From JBOGZD01 sp050697155 (lineage in GTDB: Bacteria; Actinomycetota; Thermoleophilia; Solirubrobacterales; 70-9), in assembly GCA_050697155.1 (NCBI GenBank), contig JBOGZD010000121.1, positions 1 through 8,647 on the forward strand: a stretch of 8,647 nt of DNA, read 5' to 3'. The notes beneath the pieces were generated by a model. That model did not search any database. It saw only the letters and a program-made list of their open reading frames with translations, and was not told where the DNA came from. Position numbers and translations under genes: made by a program. Positions 1 through 5,478 of the stretch are shown here, piece after piece (the stretch's first letter is position 1; each line of letters starts with the position of its first letter).

Positions 1-318
1 CTAGCCCGAGCGGATCCCTAGCGACTCGCCGATCGCGTCGAGCGCCGGGTCCTGCCGCTTGTCGGCGACTGTGACTTCCAGCTCGCGCTCCGCCTCGCTG
101 TAGCGGAGGTCGAAGAAGTCGCAGCATTCGCGCTCGATCGCGAGCGTCTCGGCTAGCAGGATCGGGTCCACCGCAGCGTCGAAGCGGACCATGAGCCTGC
201 AGGGTCCGCGTGACCGATCCGCGACGTGCTCGCCGAGAGCTCGATAGCGGTCGCGCTGCGCGCGGCTGCCGGCGAGATCGAGCCGGCACTCTGCGATCGG
301 TAGCTCCCGTGGCGCCAT
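1..318 (-). CDS. Small Cys-Cys protein, third gene of the arsR-arsM operon (hypothetical)
   Basis: This complete 105-residue soluble protein has no signal peptide or membrane segment. The ATG at 318 was chosen because it lies 2 bases after the arsM stop (TAG, CG, ATG), which is typical of translational coupling; no Shine-Dalgarno is visible. The frame stays open further upstream, but that extension only shadows arsM and is Arg-rich nonsense. The sequence has the look of a small family I recall beside mercury and arsenic genes in Actinobacteria: an N-terminal 'C-x-L' strand, a helix with 'RYRALG', and a core 'ERECCDFFDLRY' at about 62-73. Cysteines are C11, C40, C65 and C66, and the C65-C66 pair could bind a soft metal or metalloid. 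The cotranscription with arsR and arsM supports a role in arsenic handling, for example as a binding or carrier protein. That function is inference; the biochemical role of the family is not known to me. Confidence 0.82.
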   Translation of the reverse strand: MAPRELPIAECRLDLAGSRAQRDRYRALGEHVADRSRGPCRLMVRFDAAVDPILLAETLAIERECCDFFDLRYSEAERELEVTVADKRQDPALDAIGESLGIRSG

Positions 319-320
319 CG

Positions 321-1112
321 CTACGGCTTGCGGGCGCGGATGATCGCCGAGCCCGCGTGCTCGTGGACGCGGTGGGTCTCCTGGATCTCGACCGCCTCGA
401 AGCCGGCGGCGGCGAGCTCGCTGCGGAAGTCGTCGGGGGTCAGCGCGCCGGCGACGCAGCCGGTCCACTGGGCCATGTCCCTTCGGGTGGCATCGTCCAT
501 GTCGTCGTCGGCGACGATGTCGGTGACCGCGAACCGCCCACCCGGCCGCAGCACCCGCGCGGCCTCGCGGAAGACCGCGCCCTTGTCGGCGGAGAGGTTG
601 ATCACGCAGTTGGAGATGATCACGTCGACCGAGTCATCGGGCAGCGGCACGTCCTCGATCGTCCCGCGGAGGAACGCGACGTTCTCGACCCCCGCCTGGC
701 GCTGGTTCGCCCGCGCCAGTTCGAGCATCTCGTCGGTCATGTCGAGGCCGTAGGCGAAGCCCGTCGGGCCGACGCGGCGGGCCGAGAGCAGGACGTCGAT
801 GCCGCCGCCGGAGCCGAGGTCGAGCACGGTCTCGCCCTCGCCGAGCGCAGCGACCGCGGTCGGGTTGCCGCACCCCAGCGAAGCGAGCTTGGCGGCGTCG
901 GGAAGAACGTTGCGCTCCGCTCCCGTATAGAGGCTCGAGCCAAAGGCATCGGCCTGCTCCTCGCTGAGCACGGTCGGGCCGCAGCCGGACGAGGACTCGC
1001 CCGACCCGCAGCAGCTCGCGCTCGCCCCGGCGCCGGCGACCTTGGCGGCCTCGGCGTAGCGCTCCCGGACCGCCTCGCGGACCTCGCGATCATCGTTCAG
1101 TTGCTCAGCCAT
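321..1112 (-). CDS. arsM: Arsenite S-adenosylmethionine methyltransferase
   Basis: This 263-residue cytosolic enzyme methylates arsenite using S-adenosylmethionine, giving methylated and eventually volatile arsenicals. The Rossmann-fold SAM site is seen as 'VLDLGSGGG' (about 96-104), followed by 'GLDMTDEML' (122-130) and 'NCVINLSADK' (168-177). The three cysteines needed in characterised ArsM proteins appear in their usual contexts: C81 in 'SLGCGNP', C169 in 'ISNCVINL' and C219 in 'WTGCVAGAL'. An additional N-terminal cluster, C34-C35 and C44 in a Gly/Ser-rich stretch, is also typical of bacterial ArsM. The length fits the family. The ATG at 1112 has a GGAG at 1121-1124, 8 bases upstream. The gene overlaps the end of arsR by 16 bases, so the two are cotranscribed and arsM is expected to be arsenite-inducible. 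The family identification is firm; the product (mono-, di- or trimethyl) cannot be read from sequence. Confidence 0.95.
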   Translation of the reverse strand: MAEQLNDDREVREAVRERYAEAAKVAGAGASASCCGSGESSSGCGPTVLSEEQADAFGSSLYTGAERNVLPDAAKLASLGCGNPTAVAALGEGETVLDLGSGGGIDVLLSARRVGPTGFAYGLDMTDEMLELARANQRQAGVENVAFLRGTIEDVPLPDDSVDVIISNCVINLSADKGAVFREAARVLRPGGRFAVTDIVADDDMDDATRRDMAQWTGCVAGALTPDDFRSELAAAGFEAVEIQETHRVHEHAGSAIIRARKP

Positions 1113-1453
1113 TGCGAAATCTCCTGTACCGCGTCGTCGTTTACGTAGTAGTACGCCCAGAGGCCGGCGCGCTCGGAGCCGACGATGCCGGCCTCGCGCA
1201 GGACCTTGAGGTGGTGGGAGACGGTCGGCTGGGAGAGGTCGAACAGCGGCACCAGCTCGCAGACGCAGACCTTGCCGGCGTGCTGGCGAAGCACGTCGAC
1301 GAGCTGCATCCGGATCGGGTCGCCGAGCGCCTTCGCCACCGCGGCCATCCGCTCGGCGTGCTCGCGCTCGATCTCGGGATAGACGACCGGCTCGCAGCAC
1401 GGCTCGCCGATGGGGCGCTTCTGCTTCGGAGCGAGCTCCAGATCGACGGCCAT
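1097..1453 (-). CDS. arsR: ArsR/SmtB-family arsenite-responsive repressor
   Basis: This 118-residue winged-helix regulator is expected to bind the control region as a dimer and to release it when As(III) binds. The winged helix runs from about 35 to 105, with the recognition helix in 'LSQPTVSHHLKVLREAG' and the wing at 'ERAGLWAYYYV'. Two cysteine motifs are visible. One is 'VCVCEL' (C63, C65) at the start of the DNA-binding region, as in E. coli-type ArsR. The other is an N-terminal pair 'EPCCEP' (C19, C20), reminiscent of the Corynebacterium glutamicum type that uses a vicinal N-terminal pair plus one helix cysteine. The ATG at 1453 follows a promoter-like region with no Shine-Dalgarno, so translation is probably leaderless. 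arsM overlaps the 3' end by 16 bases. Assignment to arsenic rather than another soft metal rests on the cysteines and on arsM and arsenate reductase next door. Confidence 0.95.
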   Translation of the reverse strand: MAVDLELAPKQKRPIGEPCCEPVVYPEIEREHAERMAAVAKALGDPIRMQLVDVLRQHAGKVCVCELVPLFDLSQPTVSHHLKVLREAGIVGSERAGLWAYYYVNDDAVQEISQWLSN

Positions 1454-1460
1454 CTATCTA

Positions 1461-1489
1461 CATATATCAATTGAAATCAAGAATGTCAA
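1461..1489 (-). promoter_or_regulatory. arsR-arsM operon promoter (leaderless architecture)
   Basis: On the minus strand a perfect -35 hexamer TTGACA (1489-1484) is followed after 17 bases by TATATG (1466-1461), which matches the -10 consensus at 4 of 6 positions. The -10 ends 7 bases before the arsR ATG (1453-1451), so transcription should start at or within a base of the A of the ATG. The bases before the ATG (TGTAGATAG) contain no ribosome binding site, which agrees with leaderless translation. The block is strikingly AT-rich compared with the surrounding GC-rich DNA. Confidence 0.65.
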
Positions 1490-1490
1490 T
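1466..1490. promoter_or_regulatory. Probable ArsR operator
   Basis: This stretch holds a perfect 8-bp palindrome TCAATTGA (1468-1475) and repeated TTGA/TCAA half-sites. Read on the minus strand, TTGA begins at 1489, 1480 and 1470, spaced 9 and 10 bases, about one helical turn. An imperfect dyad ATTGA...TCAAT spans 1470-1490. It lies between or over the promoter elements of arsR, and its left part overlaps the candidate -35 of the divergent reductase gene. AT-rich dyads with ATTGA/TCAAT-like arms fit ArsR/SmtB operators. The exact footprint is inferred. Confidence 0.5.
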
Positions 1491-1500
1491 GGAATAGTCT
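1471..1500 (+). promoter_or_regulatory. Candidate promoter of the arsenate reductase-phosphoesterase arm
   Basis: On the plus strand TTGAAA (1471-1476, 5 of 6 matches to the -35 consensus) is followed after 18 bases by TAGTCT (1495-1500, keeping the TA...T positions of a -10). It overlaps the arsR promoter back to back and shares the palindromic half-sites, so one repressor could control both arms. The -10 is weak, and I rate this lower than the arsR promoter. Confidence 0.4.
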
Positions 1501-1524
1501 TCGGGTCCCGGGCATCGATGGGGC

Positions 1525-1533
1525 AGGAGGAGG
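1525..1533 (+). promoter_or_regulatory. Ribosome binding site of the arsenate reductase gene
   Basis: AGGAGGAGG ends 6 bases before the ATG at 1540. It fixes this start and rules out the out-of-frame ATG at 1518. It contrasts with arsR on the other strand, which has no ribosome binding site. Confidence 0.8.
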
Positions 1534-1539
1534 ACCGCC

Positions 1540-2184
1540 ATGTCAGCAACCACGCTGGATGACCTCGACGTCGACGTGATCATCCGCGGCCACCTCGACA
1601 AGGGCCTGGACTCGTTGACCGAGGAGTTCGCCGGCATCTTCTCGGCCGAGACGGTGGAGCGGTTCATGGCCGAGTCGCTGGAGGCTCTGGCCGGCTCGCG
1701 CCTGACCGACTTCGTGCCCCTGTTCGTCCACCGCTTCGCTCGCGAGCGGCTACGCGCCCTGGGCCAGGTCGAGGGGGCGATCACCAAGGAGGTGCCGGAG
1801 GTCCTGTTCGTCTGCGTCCAGAACGCCGGACGCAGCCAGATGGCCGCGGCGCTGCTCGATCACTACGCGGAGGGACGGGTGCACGTGCGCTCCGCCGGCT
1901 CCGAGCCCGCCGATGAGGTCAACCCCAACGTGATCGCTGCCCTGGGCGAGCTCGGGATCGACGTCTCGAAGGAGTTCCCGAAGCCGATGACCGACGAGGT
2001 CGTGAGGGCCGCCGACGCGGTGGTCACGATGGGCTGCGGCGACGCCTGCCCGATCTATCCCGGCAAGCGTTATGAGGACTGGGAGGTGGGCGACCCCGAG
2101 GGCCAGGACATCGAGACGGTCCGCGCGATCCGCGACCAGATCAGCGACCGGGTGCGGACCCTGCTCGACGAGGTGGCGCCGTAG
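1540..2184 (+). CDS. arsC: Arsenate reductase, low-molecular-weight phosphatase type with N-terminal helical domain
   Basis: This 214-residue cytosolic enzyme reduces arsenate to arsenite. Residues 1-80 form an all-helical N-terminal region ('LDSLTEEFAGIFSAETVERF'), matching the three-helix-bundle domain found on actinobacterial arsenate reductases. Residues 86-214 are the phosphatase fold: P-loop 'CVQNAGRS' with nucleophile C92 and R98 (C-x5-R), and the acidic loop 'EVGDPEG' with D185 as probable general acid. C166 and C170 in 'MGCGDACP' sit where the resolving cysteines of thioredoxin-linked reductases lie, so an internal disulfide relay is possible. Mycothiol/mycoredoxin coupling, as in Corynebacterium, is the alternative. 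The gene is divergent from arsR and is probably repressed by it. The metallophosphoesterase ATG lies 16 bases past the stop. A general tyrosine phosphatase role is unlikely given the context and the P-loop form. Confidence 0.93.
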   Translation: MSATTLDDLDVDVIIRGHLDKGLDSLTEEFAGIFSAETVERFMAESLEALAGSRLTDFVPLFVHRFARERLRALGQVEGAITKEVPEVLFVCVQNAGRSQMAAALLDHYAEGRVHVRSAGSEPADEVNPNVIAALGELGIDVSKEFPKPMTDEVVRAADAVVTMGCGDACPIYPGKRYEDWEVGDPEGQDIETVRAIRDQISDRVRTLLDEVAP

Positions 2185-2200
2185 CGGTAAAACCTCGGCC

Positions 2201-2923
2201 ATGGATCGCGTGGCCGTGATCACCGACGTTCACGCCAACCTGCTGTCGCTCGAGGCGGCGCTGGCGGAAGTCGAGGGGCTCGGGATCGAGCGGATCTACT
2301 GCGGCGGCGACCTGGTCGGCTATGGGCCCCACCCCAACGAGGTCTGCCGGCTGATCGAGGAGCGAGGCGTGCCGACGATCTACGGCAACTACGACTGGGC
2401 GATCGCCCGCGACGACGAGGATTGCGGCTGCGCCTACGTCGACAAGCACGACCGTGAGCTCGGCCAGCTCTCGATCGACTGGACCCTCGCCAATACCGAT
2501 CGGGCGTCGAAGCGGTTCATGCACGAGCTGCCCTTCGACCTCCGCTTCGAGCTCGACGGGCGGCGGGTCCGGCTCGTCCACGGATCGCCGCGCAAAGTCA
2601 ACGAGTACCTGTTCGAGGACAAGCCGGCGCGGACATTCGAGCGGATCGCAGCGGGTGCGGACTGCGACGTGCTCGTCTTCGGCCACACCCACGTGCCATG
2701 GGTGCGCGAGTTCGGCGGCGTTCTGTTCGTCAATTGCGGCTCGGTGGGCAAGCCCAAGGACGGCGATCCGCGCGGCTGCTTCGCCATCGTCGATTCCGGC
2801 GATGGCGCCGGCCCGGAGGTCGAGCTGGTCCGGGTCGAATACCCGGCCGAAGCTGTCGCGGCCGAGATGCGTGAGGCCGGGCTTCCCGACGAGCTGGCGA
2901 CGAAGCTGGTCGAGGCGCGCTGA
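2201..2923 (+). CDS. Calcineurin-like metallophosphoesterase in the arsenic locus
   Basis: This 240-residue cytosolic protein is a predicted binuclear metal phosphoesterase. The motifs appear in order: D9-x-H11 in 'ITDVHAN', D37 in 'CGGDLVGYGP', N63 in 'YGNYDWAI' (the usual GNHD with Tyr in place of His), H127 in 'LVHGSP' and H162/H164 in 'GHTHVPW'. The small YfcE/MJ0936-like class is the best match. A Cys-containing insert 'DEDCGCAYVDKHDRELG' follows the GNYD motif. The ATG at 2201 is 16 bases after the reductase stop with no ribosome binding site. It is either coupled to the reductase or started from a weak AT-rich -10-like TAAAAC at 2188-2193. A frame opening at 2072 lies inside the reductase gene and is not used. 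The substrate is unknown. The position suggests a role during arsenate exposure, perhaps on an arsenylated or phosphorylated metabolite, but this is inference. Confidence 0.92.
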   Translation: MDRVAVITDVHANLLSLEAALAEVEGLGIERIYCGGDLVGYGPHPNEVCRLIEERGVPTIYGNYDWAIARDDEDCGCAYVDKHDRELGQLSIDWTLANTDRASKRFMHELPFDLRFELDGRRVRLVHGSPRKVNEYLFEDKPARTFERIAAGADCDVLVFGHTHVPWVREFGGVLFVNCGSVGKPKDGDPRGCFAIVDSGDGAGPEVELVRVEYPAEAVAAEMREAGLPDELATKLVEAR

Positions 2924-2932
2924 GCCTCCCGA

Positions 2933-2950
2933 CTAGTGGGGCCTCACTAG
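2933..2950. terminator. Short inverted repeat between convergent genes, possible weak terminator
   Basis: CTAGTG (2933-2938) and CACTAG (2945-2950) form a perfect 6-bp dyad with a 6-base centre GGGCCT. It covers the 23-base gap between the phosphoesterase stop (2921-2923) and the end of the opposing hydrolase gene, whose stop codon lies in the right arm. No T-run follows on either strand, so termination would be weak or non-canonical. Two CTAG tetramers this close are unusual in high-GC DNA. Confidence 0.3.
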
Positions 2951-4695
2951 CGCCCCGCGCGCCGGCGCTTGCCGGCGACCTCGAGCGCGAACCTCGCCAG
3001 CGCCCGGCTCGAGCCCTCCGGCCCGCCGTCGTTCTGGCGGCGGGCGGCGGTGACCACGTCGAGATGGTTGTAGCCGGCGAGGATCACCTCCCTGCTCAGC
3101 GGGTTGTCGTTGGGCGGCTCGCCGATCTCGAAGCCGCCTCCCTCTCCCGAGTTCGACTCGCTGTCGCCGGCCTGGACCAGCAGCGCCGGGCGCTGTCCGA
3201 CGCCGTCGTGGAGCCGGTCCTCGAACGGGCCGCTCGCGTCGCCCGCCTCGGCGGCGATCACGTCGACCAGGATCCGGGTCGGGAAGTACTGCTCGATGAA
3301 GTTCGCCGGCGCCTCGAACATCGCCCGCGCGAGCTGGCGCAGGTCGGAGACCTCGCTGTCGCGCGAGGTGTACGGCGCCCCCGCGTCGTTGAGCTCCAGC
3401 GGCGCGCCGTCCGCCCCGACCTCGTCGTAGCTCTGCCACGAGTAGACCGGGTTGTCGGGATCCTCGGGGATCGCCAGGGTGGGGTCCGGAGCGGGGAAGC
3501 TCTTGTCGGCGATCGGGCCGCCGGTGGCGAAGCCGACGCTCGAGCGAAGGATCCCGATCGGGTTCGAGTTGTCGTCGAAGATGCCGCCGAGCGCCAGCTC
3601 GTTGGTGAGGGTGAAGTCGCGGATCGTCGGCCCGATCGCGAAGCTGACCGCGTCGCGCGAGAACAGCAGCCGCTGGGCGAGGTCGATGTTCACGGTCTGC
3701 GGCAGCAGCTCGATCAGGTTCGTCGCCTGGGGCTGGTGGAAGGCGCCGACCCCGAACACCGCCGGGACCTGGAAGGTCTCCGGGCCGAGGAAGCCGAGCT
3801 CGACGAACGGCAGCGCCCCGGTCTCGGCCACCAGCTCGCTCGCGGTGCCGAGGCCCGGCAGGCCGCTCTCCGAGTCGGTGAACGAGAAGCTCGTGTCGAG
3901 CCCGAAGAACCCGGCGCACTGCGCGTGCCCGGCGTCGTTCGACGTCGCCGGATCGCTGTCGAAGTCCCAGCTCGCGAACAGGTTGGTCAGCGGCCCGCCG
4001 AGCGAGTGCCCGCCGCAGAGCAGCTTGCGCGCCCGCCGCTTGCGCCCCGGGAGCTCGCTCCTGACCACCGTGTACCAGTCGCGCAGGGTGCGCTCGAGCC
4101 CGAACCGCTTCAGGAACTGGGCATCGGCCGCGGTGGCGAAGCCGTCGAACCGCCGGCCGTCAACGGCGCCACCGTGCCAGTAGTAGTCGAAGGCGACCCC
4201 CGGGTCGCCCGCCCGGGCCGCGGCCTGGACGCCGGTGTGGTCCTCGAGGCAGTTGGCGCGGCGGTCGAGCGCCCAGAACTCGACGTACCGGTCGCGCCTC
4301 GCGGCCCGCCGGACCGTGTTTCGCGCCACCTGGTCGAACGACGCGGCGCCGCCGAGGAAGCCCGGGATCGCAACCAGCACCGCATCGGCGCGCTTCGCCT
4401 TCCGGGGCCCGTCACGGTGGCGAAAGCGCAGGTAGCCGAGCCGGTCGCAGGCCGCGGGGTGAGCGGGGGCGGAGGCCGGCAGCGGGGCGTGCAGGGAGAC
4501 GTACGACTCCTTGACCCGCCGCGCGTCGGGAGCCGCAGAGGCCACCCGCACCTCGATCCGCTCCCTGCCCGAGCCGTCGGGTCCGGCGATCGCCATCGGC
4601 GGGAGAAGCGCCGCTCCGGCGAGCCACAGGGCAGCGAGGATGAGTGCGCAGGGCGCCACCGGCATCCCGACGCCCCCTGCGCGACTCGCCCGCAT
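2947..4695 (-). CDS. Large exported alpha/beta hydrolase
   Basis: This 582-residue protein begins with a signal peptide: Arg3 and Arg5, hydrophobic core about 13-35, and a plausible cleavage after 'PMAIA' near 37. It is therefore probably secreted. The hydrolase core shows an oxyanion-type loop 'AIPGFLGG' (109-116) and the nucleophile elbow 'GGHSLGG' with S231. Candidate acid and histidine are D511 in 'LLVQAGDSES' and H544 in 'GYNHLD'. About 280 residues separate the elbow from the acid, far more than in a minimal hydrolase, so a large cap or inserted domain covers the site. Paired Cys may form disulfides outside the cell. The ATG at 4695 retains the charged signal-peptide start; ATG 4665 would also leave a hydrophobic leader. 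TAGACT (4710-4705) ends 9 bases before the ATG and is a possible -10. A secreted lipase or esterase is the best guess; I do not recognise a substrate. Confidence 0.85.
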   Translation of the reverse strand: MRASRAGGVGMPVAPCALILAALWLAGAALLPPMAIAGPDGSGRERIEVRVASAAPDARRVKESYVSLHAPLPASAPAHPAACDRLGYLRFRHRDGPRKAKRADAVLVAIPGFLGGAASFDQVARNTVRRAARRDRYVEFWALDRRANCLEDHTGVQAAARAGDPGVAFDYYWHGGAVDGRRFDGFATAADAQFLKRFGLERTLRDWYTVVRSELPGRKRRARKLLCGGHSLGGPLTNLFASWDFDSDPATSNDAGHAQCAGFFGLDTSFSFTDSESGLPGLGTASELVAETGALPFVELGFLGPETFQVPAVFGVGAFHQPQATNLIELLPQTVNIDLAQRLLFSRDAVSFAIGPTIRDFTLTNELALGGIFDDNSNPIGILRSSVGFATGGPIADKSFPAPDPTLAIPEDPDNPVYSWQSYDEVGADGAPLELNDAGAPYTSRDSEVSDLRQLARAMFEAPANFIEQYFPTRILVDVIAAEAGDASGPFEDRLHDGVGQRPALLVQAGDSESNSGEGGGFEIGEPPNDNPLSREVILAGYNHLDVVTAARRQNDGGPEGSSRALARFALEVAGKRRRAGR

Positions 4696-4739
4696 CGGGC
4701 CGCGAGTCTACCCCCCGGGACCGGCCGTGGCGCCGCCTG

Positions 4740-4778
4740 CCGCGGGGTTTGTCACGCATACCGAGACAAACCCCGCGG
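4740..4778. repeat. Perfect 14-bp inverted repeat with 11-base loop
   Basis: CCGCGGGGTTTGTC (4740-4753) is the exact reverse complement of GACAAACCCCGCGG (4765-4778), and the loop ACGCATACCGA is 11 bases. It lies in the 125-base gap between the nuclease stop (4821) and the hydrolase start (4695), both on the minus strand. A second, 7-bp dyad encloses it: GGACCGG at 4718-4724 and CCGGTCC at 4793-4799. No T-run follows on either strand, so it is not a textbook intrinsic terminator. It could be a transcription-end hairpin for the nuclease, an mRNA-stabilising element, a protein-binding dyad or a dispersed palindromic (REP-like) repeat. The dyad itself is certain; the role is not. Confidence 0.85.
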
Positions 4779-4820
4779 GGGCGTGCAAACTTCCGGTCCG
4801 TGCTTGGCGCGGCCGTGTCT

Positions 4821-5420
4821 CTACGGGCCGCAGGCGCCCCAGAGCCCGTGGCCGGCGTTGCCGGCCGCCTGCTCGAGGCGGTCGAAGAGCCCGGCGAAAG
4901 CGTCATTGGGCTCGATCGTGAGCGTGCGTGCGTAGCCGCGACGGACGAGCGCGGCGTTGACGAACCGCTCGCCGACGTACACGTAGGCGAGCAGGCGGCC
5001 GTAGACGTCGCGGCGCTCGGCGTCGAAGACGAGGCGCACCCGCTCGCCGGCGACGAGCTCGGCGTTGAACTCGCTCGCCCGCTTGGCGAAGCACTCGACC
5101 GGCTCGCCCGGCGCGACCGACTCCGGGGTGTCGACGCCGATGTAGCGCACGTCCTCCTCCTCGCCGTCGAGCAGCACCTCGATCGTGTCGCCGTCGACGA
5201 CGTCGACCACCGGCACCACCACGCCGCCCCGCGGCGATCCGCCACCCCCGTCTCCGGGCTCCCGCTCGGTCCCGTCGCCGGTACCGTCCCGGTCGCCGTC
5301 CCGGCGCCGGTCGCCCCGCTCACCCCGCTGACGCTCGGCTCCGCTCCGCTCCTCCTGCCGGTTGGTCCGGCCATCGCGCTCCTCGCGCCCGTTCTCCTCG
5401 CCGTCGCCGCTCACCAGCAC
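4821..5420 (-). CDS. Staphylococcal-nuclease-like (thermonuclease) protein, N-terminally anchored or exported
   Basis: A calcium-dependent nuclease fold occupies about residues 67-199, counted from the GTG at 5420. The SNase catalytic residues are all there: D78 in 'VVDGDTI', R92, D97, T98 and E100 in 'RYIGVDTPES', and R142 in 'DVYGRLLAY', matching D21, R35, D40, T41, E43 and R87 of the Staphylococcus enzyme. Residues about 5-65 are a disordered linker of Glu, Arg, Asp and Gly. GTG 5420 is the first conventional start in this frame, but the frame continues upstream without a stop. It would encode a short basic start and hydrophobic segment ('LKRTPSLGAIALLILLVVV') from a CTG at 5474, 4 bases past the aldolase stop. 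I think the true protein is about 217 residues with this signal or anchor; the coordinates given are the conservative ones. An extracytoplasmic nuclease is likely, perhaps for DNA scavenging. Confidence 0.85.
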   Translation of the reverse strand: MLVSGDGEENGREERDGRTNRQEERSGAERQRGERGDRRRDGDRDGTGDGTEREPGDGGGGSPRGGVVVPVVDVVDGDTIEVLLDGEEEDVRYIGVDTPESVAPGEPVECFAKRASEFNAELVAGERVRLVFDAERRDVYGRLLAYVYVGERFVNAALVRRGYARTLTIEPNDAFAGLFDRLEQAAGNAGHGLWGACGP

Positions 5421-5478
5421 GACGACGAGCAGGATCAGCAGCGCGATCGCGCCGAGACTGGGGGTGCGTTTCAGCGTC

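Noticed and set aside
210..1148. A 312-codon open frame on the plus strand across arsM
   Set aside because: It mirrors arsM codons, has Val/Asp/Arg-biased composition and no motifs. arsM on the other strand carries all expected catalytic cysteines.
4740..4778. 14-bp hairpin as a classical intrinsic terminator
   Set aside because: Neither strand has a T-rich tract after the stem, so I listed it as a repeat of unknown role.
3064..4935. A 623-codon open frame on the plus strand
   Set aside because: It is antisense to the hydrolase, which has a signal peptide and a GHSLGG motif. The plus frame shows no family features and follows from GC bias at codon positions.
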